From the NCBI GenBank assembly GCA_002633005.1, contig NMRA01000393.1, positions 118,706 to 182,705 of the forward strand: DNA of 64,000 bases. Direction: 5' to 3'. The stretch comes from Phoronis australis. Lineage: Eukaryota > Phoronida > Phoronidae. A program made the translations under genes and the position numbers. Shown here piece by piece: positions 1 through 12,900 of this stretch (within the stretch, counting starts at the first letter, position 1; each line of letters starts with the position of its first letter). The notes below the pieces were generated by a model. That model was not told the DNA's origin. It saw only the letters and a program-made list of their open reading frames with translations, and made no database searches.

Positions 1-3000
1 GCCTTGAATGTTATTTCAGCTTTGCAAAATCCAGCTTGAGCTAGGGTTAGGGTTAGGATATACTCAGCATGCAACAACTTCGTTTTATGCATAATCAATT
101 TCACACTTTATAGAAAAAATAGCTTACGAATCAGTCGACGTTTTTAGATATATAAACATGTAAATCAAAACCCTTACTAGAATTAACCTTTATATAGGTC
201 ATGACATGATGGCAGCACAATATGAAAAGTAGAGGCACACGAATTCTGAGATAATAGACGCTTTTTAAGGTACTAGACTCTTTTAAATCCGTAATTCACA
301 GCATGAAAACTGGAGTGCATACACATGCAGGTACCTACCGGGAGAGCACGGGAGTCTGCTCCTTAAGACATTTTCAGAATTTGTTCATTTGAACGTGTAT
401 GTTGGATCATTCCAGTTGTAGACTGCCACCGTTATGAGTTAAATTTGCACTCTAAAATTCACAAAAATATTTTTTACGGTTGACAGTACATGAACACATA
501 ATACCCTCATCCGTTATACACCTATAATGTTTTCAGTCATCTTCCTGACAGTATGATCAACACAGCGAGTTTTGTACGAACAACCTCTTGTTCATTAACA
601 ATACTTTCCTAATGGTGATCTTCAAAGCACATACTATTCTTGGAACTCTGTGGGGAAAAGTAATGAAGTAATTTATTTTTTATAAAACAATCGAGAATAT
701 TACTTTTGTGTAATTCACAAATAGTCGTTGGTTCAAGTTCTTCCATTTATTTCAATTCTGGTCAGTGCATTTGGGAGATGATTCGGGCCGCGAACGTCAC
801 TTCTCGTGTGAATAATATAGTTGACAGGTAATGGGGAAAACCTAAATTTTTTTCTCCTGAATAACTTTGCTGTGGGAAACCTGTGCATAACAAGTTTTCT
901 CAGACATTTTAAGTATGTATGAACACCCTGACGAGCACGTTAGTCACGTGAGCGCAGATGGGACACATTGCCAGGCTGCCAAAGTGTTCAATAAAACATT
1001 TCCCTTCTTTTTGTCGACTGCTCCTGCTCCCTCTGCAGACGCGTATTTCACTCAGGAAGCGCTAGCCCCCAACTTCACCTGTGGGGGTGGCGCTCACCCC
1101 TCCCCCCACTTCCTACGCCTAAGGCATAGTTTCGTATGAATCCGATCAACCATTTCCGAAATAAGATTTTCCGATGTTGGCGTTCCCGCGCCGTAATCGG
1201 GATAGGGGTGACATTTGCCCATGTTTAGGTCAAACCTCCACCACATTAAAATGTTGCAGAACACCGCCGCTTTGAATGTCCTAAGCCCACTTCATCTCTA
1301 TCAAAGTCGCCGTAACACATAATGCATGGACAACGCAACATCGGCCGCTCGTATTCACTTCGTTAGCCTTTATCACAAATGAGTACTTTCAGTTGAAAAA
1401 AGCATGGCATTATCTTGTGGTCTTGGGCATGTCTGAAAAGCAATGACACGTGACCATTGTTACTTTTGATAACCAGACTTCATTGCAGCTGCTCCTCTTA
1501 CTCCTGAATTTGTTTAATCTTTGACGAATTATTTTTAGAGCGTATTCTCAAAATGTGGACGATTTCCACAAAATGTTGTTTGGCAGTTTTCGGTTAGCCG
1601 ACTCGCAGTTCAGTTGGGTAGAGTTCAGTTGGGTAGAGGTCAGTAACACTTTGACCTCGTTGAAAACCAAAACTTCTCGAGATTACGCTAAAGATTGCTG
1701 TGCATTTTCAGTGAAACCTCGTGATTTTGGCTAGATTTTCTCGCCGCGAAAAATCAGCTGAACTCTATCCTGGTCTCGACACCTTGTGACTGAGGTCGCT
1801 CGAAATCGAAATTGGTAATCCTGTGTTCCTCTAGTTCCAGAGCGCCGTTAAGCGCACGTGCACACTTTTAATTCACGCGGCGGACATGAGAATTCAAAGC
1901 GATTCTCACTGCGATAAGACAAAACGGAAGATGACATTGCCCGAGTTGAATGGCTGGTCTGTCGAGTCCAACCTGGATATTAAATCTTAAAAATGTGTCA
2001 ATAATTAACCACAGAGACGTTGATGATAAAAAATGCTTTCTACACGAATCATGTCATCTGCTCGTATTTTTGTCGAGTTGAGAATATATTTGACAGTGGT
2101 GGCTCATCGCACTTTGCTGTCACATCTGGTTTAATTTGTTGATCAATAATATTAACATCAAGCATAGCCTAGGTCCTGGTAGTGAAGTAGGAACTACCGG
2201 GATTAACAGTTGATTTGGCGTTGATCTGCAAGAATAATTGATGTTGTTAAATATATTTTTATTAAAATAAAAATCCAGGCTGGTAATTGAAACTAAAAAT
2301 TATTTGACCATCGATTCTACTTTGTCTGTTGTAATAATTCTTACATTTATTTCATGTGTTAGGTTTCAAACATCTATCTGGACCTAGTTGAATATTATAA
2401 TTAAAACACCTAGTTCGTTCGTCCAAAGCATAACCTGAAAAAAATAACCCATCTCGTTTTAGAGCTCAATTTCAGTTAACTGGACAGGGCAAGTATAGTT
2501 ATCGTGTTTCTTCAGGGGCCTCGTTTATCCCAGGGGAAAGGTACCTGTGCCTTCGATCTGAGTGAGGGGCCGGGGGATTCTACCTCCCGATCACCATCAA
2601 TAGCACCTCCGCCCTGTTGTAAGCTCTCATGGGCTCTGTCTCCGTCAAGTAGCATTTTTTGCTCTTTCAAATTGTCACCTGTGTGGTTAGAGGTGATTTG
2701 AACTTCGAAGGGAAGTTTTCAATCACTTTAGGTCGGGGAATTTTTAGGCCTCGTGGGGGGAAATTTGCGTGATTTTTGCAATTTGAGAAGGATTATGGCC
2801 GATATTCGGCCTCAAAGTCGAGGGATCGAGGGCCCTTTTGTTTTTGGAAAGAAATGCATCACATTTCAACCTGTAGTCACGAAAACACAACCTGGCTGGC
2901 CGAACATTCCTCGGTCGTTGCTACGATGCTCGGCATTCCAGATGCGACAAAATGTGATCAAACTTTCGAAAAAAATTATCAGTTTTACTCCGAAATATGG

Positions 3001-3830
3001 CAACGACCCAACACTCTCGAATGTCAACGTCTTTTAGAATTGGAAAAAGACAATTGAATGTCCGTATTTTTTCCACTAACGCCGTTCGAGGAACCCGATA
3101 CTCAACTATGCCGATTGGCCAGTAAACGGAGCAACCGGAGCACCGTTTTGGAGCGCGCTTCTTGTCTGTGTGAATTGGGCACATAGACGTAAGTCCTCAA
3201 GTACTCTCACAACCAAGTGTCTATAGTACAGATGTTTGGCTGACAAACACGATGAATTTTATGATCATTAAACTATGGACGTATCATCTGACACCCTCCG
3301 GCTTGTGTTCTTATTAAATAGTTAGTCATTTTAAATTTGTCTGCATTGCAACTCGCGTCCTTCGGAGTTTAAAAAGCTGACACATGACTTAGAACTCGCA
3401 GACCTATAGAGAATTTGATACACTGAAAATCCAATGACTTTTATTGAAAAAGAACATTAATGAGGAACGACAGGCTGCTACATTGAATTTCTAGCGCTTT
3501 TGATTTTGATGTCCATCGTTTTTGCGTAGTTAACTGCCTCGTGTACAATCGAGATCAAACGACAATTTGATATATTGCGACACCTGCACGCTATGACCAG
3601 CAGTTGTGGTAAATAACGTCCAGTTTGTATAAAATACGAGTTGCGTACAATTTGAGACCAATTTGATAAAGGGAAGAGGTCTCTGTGGCGGAATATAGGT
3701 TTATAGCCTCTTATAATATTGGTGTCCATGGGTACATTCATGAAAGTACGAAAACTTCACAGTTTTATCATGAATACTGCAAAGGAACTATTGTCTAATT
3801 GAAAACATGTTTTCAAACGATTTATTCTAG
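1..3830. other. Non-coding stretch upstream of the LDLa exon
   Basis: No convincing exon was found on either strand. A short CTAGGGTTAGGGTTAGG run at 40-56 is too short to be a telomere. A diverged GCTAGGACCT-family MITE lies around 1629-1740. The missing signal-peptide exon of the receptor could be here unrecognised, or beyond the window. Confidence 0.6.
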
Positions 3831-3980
3831 ATGTGTTTTGCCAATCGGACTTCAGAGGTGTGGTGTGTCCGTCGTACTGGTTTCGCTGTGGAAATTCAAC
3901 GCAATGTGTGCATCAAAAGCATTGGTGTGACGATACTGCGAACTGTGAAAATGGTGAAGACGAAGAGTATCTAATGTGTC
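3831..3980 (+). CDS. RXFP-like exon: LDL-receptor class A module
   Basis: The exon lies between a TTTATTCTAG acceptor and a GTAAGT donor, phase 1 at both ends, and encodes one complete six-cysteine LDLa module. Visible motifs are CPSYWFRCG, QCVHQKHWCDD and CENGEDEEYLMC. In RXFP1/2 the single N-terminal LDLa module is required for receptor activation. The usual Asp just before the fifth cysteine (DC) is Asn here (ANC), so one calcium ligand is altered. The final partial codon joins in frame with the linker exon at 17366. Confidence 0.85.
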
Positions 3981-6900
3981 GTAAGTTACTAAAACACGAG
4001 TTGTGGTGAAAATTACGGATGGACAGATAGCTAATGAGTGCGCGTGTTGGGCAAGAATGTATTGTCCTATAAATAAGAGTAAGAACTCGTAAACGAGATT
4101 ACGCGTGCACTACTGGTGTTACTATATTACATGTATACGTTGTTGTGTATATTTCTGTGACGGGCCTGGATTTGGTACTTGGCGAAATAACATTTCTCCA
4201 AGTATGTTGCTTTGTCGTGAAGTTGTACGAAATAAGATTTTGCCAAGTACGTTGCTCTGACATCAAGTTTTTTGTTCGCACACTACAGGTCGCAATTTTC
4301 GTCTGATCCACACGAACATCACTCATAAGTTGTACCTTCGGAAGTTACAGAAGCCTAGTGTTTTTCGTTATGATCGGTTGCAAGACGGCGGACATAGCGG
4401 CTATTTTGTTTCCGATTTCAGATTCAAATACTCATAGAGGCCGCATTTTTTAACGTGCACGGCTGAGAATTAGCTCAAATATAGAAGCAGACAAGTACCA
4501 CTTATACACTGGAAATCATTAACTTCCAGTCAAATGTGGTGGAAATATAGGCCATTGCGCATGAACACCTCGATTTTGGGACAAAAACGCTTTGTCCTGT
4601 AGAGGGCGCAGTGTAGACCTATTTGTTTCGAAATTTTCCTTGTATTACTTTTTTGTAGTTAGCTGTGATCGAGTGTTGCTCAACCGGAAGTGGTTTTCAA
4701 AATGGCTGATCTGTAACATTTTCACGCAATTTTCAGTTGTGCAGGGGTGCCATTTTAAACGGGTAGAGGAAATCAAGTGAATTTTTGCATGTGGATTGTC
4801 TAAGTTATACTCTTTCAAATGAACTATAACAAATTTTTCTCAGACTTACCGTTTTCGAGATATTTGACAAATTCGAAAAATTTATGGAAATTGGTGAAAC
4901 TAACCTCGGCTGTTAGATAGAATTTTTACGGGCTTTTAGAAGATGTTTTCTCTTTTTTACTACAAGGTTTCGTTTTTGAATTATCGGGGATTATCTGATG
5001 GCGCTGTTCCTTTGTTGATTGAATTTTGCTGCATTTTGTTGGTTTGCCTTCTTTTGAGCAAGACCATTTTTTTACTCGTTTCTGACAGCATGTATCTCGT
5101 CAGGCCTGTTGTTTTGTTTAAATCGGACGCATGATGGCACTGTCGCGATCATTTTTCAATTATGCATTGTGATTACGAGTGACCCAGATTTTCTGTGGCC
5201 TTTGTCAGTAATTATTCTGTGTCTTTTTGCATGATAGTTGTACAGTTTTCGCTCAAAATCGTCCTCGTTTTCCAATATGTGTTCCGCCATTGCATTTGAT
5301 TGTCAAGCGACCAACTTGAGGATAACTAATTTTTCTTCTAAATTGAAAAAATCGCGACTATTTGGCATAAAAAGAGCATGTTTAGTTAGATTTTATGGTA
5401 TTCATTTCATGTTAGGTAACTGAAACATCAAAAACTAAGAAAATGCGTAGTGGAAACTCTAAAATTTACTGAAATGTAAGATTTGTCTTAGTGAAGCCAG
5501 TTATCTTGGAACGGGTCACAGAGGTCATAGGTGGATTTAGGGGGGGGGCCCAGGGGGCCCGGCCCCCCCCCCTTGGCTGCCGCAAAAANAGAATTTTTAC
5601 GGGCTTTTAGAAGATGTTTTCTCTTTTTTACTACAAGGTTTCGTTTTTGAATTATCGGGGATTATCTGATGGCGCTGTTCCTTTGTTGATTGAATTTTGC
5701 TGCATTTTGTTGGTTTGCCTTCTTTTGAGCAAGACCATTTATTTACTCGTTTCTGACAGCATGTATCTCGTCAGGCCTGTTGTTTTGTTTAAATCGGACG
5801 CATGGTGGCACTGTCGCGATCATTTTTCAATTATGCATTGTGAATACGAGTGACCCAGATTTTCTGTGGCCTTTGTCAGTAATCATACTGTGTCTTTTTG
5901 CATAATAGTTGTACAGTTTTCGCTCAAAATCGTCCTCGTTTTCCGATATGTGTTCCGCCATTGCATTTGATTGTCAAGCAACCAACTTGAGGATAACTAA
6001 TTTTTCTTCTAAATTGAAAAAATCGCGACTATTTGGCATAAAAAGAGCATGTTTAGTTAGATTTTATGGTATTCATTTCGTGTTAGGTAACTGAAACATC
6101 AAAAATTAAGAAAATGCGTAGTGGAAACTCTAAAATTTACTGAAATGTAAGATTTGTCTTAGTGAAGCCAGTTATCTTGGAACGGGTCACAGAGGTAAAA
6201 GGCATATGAACGCACGAGACATTGCGTGAATGCAATTGAAGAGGTATGCTTACTTTGGTTCTGCGCTTAAAACTCCAGCCCTTGAATGTCTACTTCCGCA
6301 CGTGACCTATTTATTCTATTATTAGAACTTGCGACCCCGAGACTACGCTCTTTCACGGTGCTGCCTTCGAAGCATTGTGAAATGTTGTTTATCATGGCTT
6401 CTCATTGGTTAAAGTAATGAAAATGTCGTCATAACATTCAGTCATTCCCATTGGTTGAAATCTGGAAAACCCCTTTCAGTTGACTGTTGCGTATTTTGGC
6501 GACCACATTTGACTTGAATAATTGCAATTTTATGAAAACAGGCAGTGATTGAAGTAAACAAAATCAAGAGAACCCCGATCCCGTGGCTAAGCCCAAACAC
6601 GTACAATGCACTGAAGGCGTGTGAAAGTGGTGACGATGTGATTAATAAACTTTCAACCAAGCATGCGCATTGTTGTTCATCATGTTCTACAGGGAAACTT
6701 TTCAGCATAGGTGGCGCTGTGTCAGAGGGTAACCGGATACCAGAAGCGAAAGTTTGCACTATGAATTTCCGGCGGTCTGCTCAACTGAGTTTTGATCGAG
6801 TGTTGTAGTTATAAAATCAAGCCTAATTTCATTGCTTAATTTTCATTTTGACATTTTTGTGTGTCGAGCGAGACACTTCAGATCGGTTCTAAACAACCAT

Positions 6901-9900
6901 TTCCCAGTAAAATAAGCCAACAAACCAGACAATTACATCTGGTTTTTCTGTATACGCACCAACCCGTGACCTGGCCGGATACCGGCAGCAGTCTGGCCTC
7001 TGATCTATGAATTTCCAGTCTTCGCATGACTTTCAAGTTTTTCAACAAGACATTATTGGTTTTTAAAATCCTTGACGTTATATTATTTTACGGAAAGAAG
7101 TGACTTTTGGTTTCTAAGTGTTTGTTCTGCAATTGTAAGTAAAAATGTCAGGCTCTTCTAACAGGTGTGTTTACGAAACTTTCGAAAAACTACTCGTATT
7201 TGCGTATTTAAGTGTATTTGTTTCTGTTTGCATAAATTACTTTTGCGTTTAATTGTTTCTATTTGTGCAATGTTTACTTGTTGCCCAAACACTTTTTTGT
7301 AAATTCAACTTCTGAGTAGTGAATATTATCTGCAGTATTTACCTATAATATTTAAAAAATGAAAAGTTAGCCTTGTAAAAAGTCCACTACAATACTTTGT
7401 GTTGCTGACACCGCACACTGTACCTGCCAACTGTCCTGCTCTTGGCGGACTATGCCACTTTTTGAATTTTTTCCGCCATCCCGCCACACCCTGAAAATGT
7501 CCCGCTTTTTGACACACGCAAGAACGACATATTATCATATATTACTGCAATTCCCACGCGATATAACACTGTTTTCCCGTTCGACTAAAAAGAAAAACTA
7601 GTCGTTCCATGGATTTTTTAGGCTAGTCGACATAAAAAAACAAAAAGACTCCATCGGGCGCTTTTGGGTGTAACATCTCCCGGACGTTTTGTGTGTTGCC
7701 GCGGCGAACATTTCACCCTTGAGTTTTGGCATAGACCCAGGTTCCCCCACTTTGTATCCGAAAGTTCCACTTTTCAATCCACATTTTTTCATTCTCGAAT
7801 GAAGAAATAAGTTTATTTGTAAACTATTATGGAAAGTCCTACACTGCAGCCTATGTATTGATCTATCCCAAGTACATTACAATCCTTCACATTAGATGTT
7901 TGCTCATTTTTACGCTAACTGCGAAGCGATACCGAAGCTAGATAACAGTGAAACAACCCATGAGGATGGGATAAAAGGTCATATATATTATGACAAACTA
8001 AACCACTACAGATATTGATAAGTACAAAAGATATATAATATGTTGAGCTGTAAAAGTGGTTGACAATCTGCCAAAGCGACACCGTGACATCGATAAGGGA
8101 AAATTGAGAGGAAATACATGATAAAATAGATTGAGGAAGGGAAGATTATAGAGAAATTGAATGAAAAACGTTGGGTTGAAGAGAAAATAGGGACGATGGC
8201 ACAGTGTTGCAAGAAGACAAAGAAATCCCATGGTACAAATAAGCCAATAGGGGGAGACCAAGAAAGGTCACTGACCAAAAAAAATCAAAACATTATGAAA
8301 ATGAGGACGAAACAGTATAACTTGTATATAATTTAATTCTTAAATAAAATTTATTTACACTAACTGCGTTGCGATACCGAAGCTAGTTTACAGTGAAACA
8401 ACACATGAGGATGAGATACACGATCTTACATGTATATATTATGACAAACTAAACTATTACATATATGGATAAATTCAAAAGTTATATAATATATTGAGCT
8501 GTAAAGGTGGGTGACAATCTGTCACAGATGCTGCAGAAAGATGCATCAGCCCACCCTAGGGATAGCGAGCAAGATAAAAAGAAAAATATAGATTCCGTAA
8601 ATAGAGTAAAAGTATTGATGAATATAAGAAAAAAGCTTACATGGAGTGAGATAGCTGGTTACAATGACAATATAGAAATATATACAAGTTACAAAGAGAT
8701 GTCATTTTTGTCTATCACAAAGCCCTTATCTGCAATTTTCAGATATGTTGTTGAAGTAATTACACATGTCACTGCATCCTGAATTTTTAATGAACAACCA
8801 TTTCAAACGGCACTAAAGGTTTTACCTAATATATAAAGATGTACAATTTCGGATAAATTCCTGACTAAATTCTTCACAACAACTGTGAAGGATCAATATT
8901 CTAAAATCTTGGGCTTGATAGGGCAGTAATCTTTTGAATCATTGAAATTAATTCCCTGCTGATTCGATTCCAGTAGTCATTTTTAAAACCTCTTGTTCAT
9001 TTTCTATTTTAATTTGCTGTTAAACCCTGATACTTTTCACATTATGGTTTCAAGAAATACTTATTAAATCTGTCAGGTATGCGAAATGGTGCTTACTTTT
9101 GATTTTAATTATGTGTCGTTTGCTTCTGCTATAGTCACGCACCATCAAGAACTGACGAAGGGCTTTCTAATGATATGACTCTTATCCAATTCGACTGGAA
9201 AACAGTGGTGTTGCGAAAGGTTAAATTCCATAGAAATAACCAACACCGGAACAACGAATGCAAACAAATACCTGAGTGCTGGCTACTGCCCACCTAGCGG
9301 CACGCAGGGAACCAGCGAGCCTGAACAGTCAAGGTATCTAAACTACATGGTTAACGGACTCATTAACACGGTCACGGACGCATGAACACGACTCACGTAC
9401 CTGCAAACACCGTTCACTGACTCCCAAACAGGGGAACGGACTCGTAAAACACGATCAATTCACCCAAATACACGGGACACGGACTCACATTCACGAAGAA
9501 ACACGGTTAACGGACCGCCAAACACGGTTTACGGACAAAATGTAGATGTCAGCTGACCCAGGAAGCCGATGAGTCCGTGACCCGTGTTTATGGCATGCTT
9601 TATCGGAGTGAACCGTGTTTGGCGGTCCGTTAACCGTGTTTCTTCGTGAATGTGATTCCGTTTCCCTTTTTTGAGTGAATGGATCGTGTTTTGTGAGTCA
9701 GTGAACGGTGCTTGCAGGTACGTGAGCCGTGTTCATGCGTCCGTGACCGTGTTTATGAGTTCGTTAACAGTGTAGTTTAGATACCTTGACAGTTGGCATT
9801 CCAGGGCTAGAGTTCTACGGTTCTGCGTAATCAGGCTTGTATTGCCGAATATTTGTCAAATTCCCTGATTACAGGGTGGATGGACTCGATTTTTGTGTTT

Positions 9901-12900
9901 GGGTGCAGAAGTCAATTTGGTCTGTGTTTGGGTGCATAAGTTAATTTGGACATGTGTGTGAGGTTTTTATAGCATAGGACCCAGCGCACAACACGTCCGG
10001 GCCCTGCATTGTAGTCACAGGACCCAACTTCGTGCGACTACGTTTATGTATTTGGAAACCAGAGGGCTTCGTCAACCGTTAGAATATTCCAGAACAAAAT
10101 TCTCCGTATATAAATCAAATTATGCGTGCTTGTACGCAGCCGTGTAAGTTCCTGAAGAAGTGTTTTTCTGAGAAACACGTGTTTTACTGGTGTACTGTTT
10201 TGTGCCTGCTTGGGACGCTCTTAATGTATACGCGAGTAGGTAAGCAGCTGTTTACGATTACCCTCTGACATTTCTAACTCGTTTCGTTGAATGTATCAAA
10301 AGACCAGTAACATCATCGAGAGATTGAAATGCACTTGTGTAGCCAGTGACGAACTTATTTAGATTTAATTTAGTACTTCATCGGTGAATTAAAACTGCCA
10401 ATATTACATCAATTATTTGTAAAAAAAACATTCGATGTACTCTTAAATAACGAAAATACCATCAATCAAATTCTCCCTTTACGCAATTGCCAGGTATTTA
10501 AGTGTATTTAAGGGTATCTGGTGACCAACTCCGTTGTTTGATGGTAAATGAAAACCTAAGTCACGTTTTTCCTTCGGCCGCAGTCTACGAAAATACATGT
10601 AAGTGTGCGATATTTGCTAATCTATCGAAGTGCTAAAAAAATAAATGTCTTAAATTGCAGAGAGTATCCGAAAACGAGAGGCCTAAAATGGCCGATTAGG
10701 ATTTGTTATGCAGTTGAAGACGTCCCAAATAACTCGCACAGTTGGCGCATAAAGCGTTTAAAATATTGGGATTTGTCAGGCGTAGTTATGAAAAATTGAG
10801 TCATTACTTCATACAATATAATAATTTACAGACCTTACGATGAAACCACGGTAACCGGAAGTCGAGTAAAAGAAAAACACGGCGAAACTTGTAACTGAAA
10901 GAAACGGAACATTTGTCAACTACCAGGTCTGCCAGACCCTGGCCAGTACACTTTTGTCTACTACCAGGTCTGCCAGACCCTGGCCAGTACACTTTTGTCT
11001 ACTACCAGATCTGCCGGTCCCTGGCTAGTAAACTTTTGTTTAAAGGTCCAATTTTTACTGAACAGATCGTCTCAACTCAGCTGAAAACAGTATTTTAATC
11101 ACACATGCTTCGAAAAGTTCTACAAAACTTTTATGTACAGATTTTCTAAAGATTGAAGTCTTTAAATTTAATATGGCAACTCGAAGGGATTCAAAGCTGT
11201 ATTTATCCATGCTACCCTGTCTGGCTAGGGATAATGGAATCACGTATCGTTCTCTTTTCCGCTTTTGTTGAAATTGTATTTCACTTGAAATCAATTGGAA
11301 AGATGGTGCAGAGTGATCCTAATGGTAACAACAGCTCTGGCTCGTTTTCTGTTTTTGAAATCATATGTCTTTTCATTTATCAGACCTGGGATGGAACCCG
11401 TTGATCTATAGCTGCCATTTATTTGTTTTTATTTGTACTCCTCTTCAGTTACGGAGGGGACTCCAACAATGAAATCAACAGTTTCTTCTTTCTTGTGGTT
11501 GTGAAATCATACAAACATGTTCTATTAAGGAAGTTTCATGTTCGAATGCCACCCGATGGCGGATTAAACTTTCATTCTTTTCCACTTTTTAAATAACAGG
11601 CTTTCGTATTATTGAGACCCCTTTCCCACAGGGTCCTATCTTGAAGGACAATCTGGTACTATCAACTTGTCACGAATTAAAGCAACGGTTACAAAATGTT
11701 CTTCTTCAAAGTTGCTATAACATCAATTTACGTTTTAAGTTACTCGATTATTTCCCGGATAGTCACAGTTGCCACTTAGCATACACCGATCCTATCGATA
11801 TCATATAGTAGGGAATCTAGATCATGCACGTACCCTGGACTAGGATGAACAAGTGTACGACTTGCAAATTGGCTTAACCGTAGCAGACCCCCTAACACAG
11901 CAGTACATTTGTGAAAAAGTGACCCTGCGAAATCGACCAGAATATGTGCGCGACGCGAGTTAACTTAGTTGCCAGGGCTCACACTCTGACGTCGCTGATA
12001 TCGTGTCAGCCCTTGGTACGACGGTTTTGGTTGGCTGTCAGCTGGCAATATTTTCCCCGGATATTAACGGACGTATGTTTCCAAAGTTCAAACATCCAGT
12101 AAACCGAACATTGAATCTCTGTGGTGAGTTTACTATTTGAATTGTGATATTATCAACAAACTGTGCTTCAAGGAATGTAATTATCTATTCCATCACGAAA
12201 GAGCATTGGACTTCCATGTTACACTTGACATTCTTTAGTTTCATTGTTTGAACATATTTTTATGATTTGGAAATGTCTCCTACAGTAGAACATTTACTCT
12301 CTTTAGCAGTTTTAGATTTTAGTCAACTCAAATCCCTAAAACATGGGCGGCGCAGCACTGGAAAAAATGGGGGGCTATAGCCCCCAGACCCCTATGGTGC
12401 GCCGCCCATGGACCATGGGTGACGCAGCACTGAAATAAATGGGGGGCTATAGCCCTCCCCCTAGCCCCCTATAGGGCGCCGCCCATGTAACGAAGTCACA
12501 CCTGAAACAGCCTTGTATGACCAGGGTTGAATTCAATAACGCTAGTATCTCGCTAGAAAAAAGCATGATCTCACGAGATTCTGCGAGATATCGCTATAGC
12601 TATTTCAGGGTTTTGGCTGCCGACGCACACCTACGTGGAGATGAGTCCTTACCTCACGTCCTTATCAAGAGTCTGAAAAACCAAACAGGTTTTGTAGCAT
12701 TCCTAACTCACAGGCACTACTCATGATAAGTGAAATTTAAATATGTTACAGTTTATTAATCGGTTAATTCCCATCGAAAATCCCGGCAAAAAACACAAAT
12801 TTGAGAGTTTTCTCCTCAACATTACCACTTCCCTGCAAGTGCTAGACAAAAAATCTGAGTACAGAATCAGAATGCACGTTCTCTGGAGATTCTAAAAATG

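Noticed and set aside
40-56. GGGTTAGGGTTAGG resembling telomere repeat
   Set aside because: Barely two and a half units with no array; too short to be a telomere or a meaningful interstitial one.
3061-3191. Possible signal-peptide exon ending at GTAAGT (3192) for the receptor
   Set aside because: The only open frame before this donor has no ATG before an in-frame stop, so it cannot be the first exon.
10107-10116. TATA-like GTATATAAAT before the candidate exon at 10122
   Set aside because: It lies only about 10 bp from the ATG, too close for a TATA box to place transcription start upstream of it.
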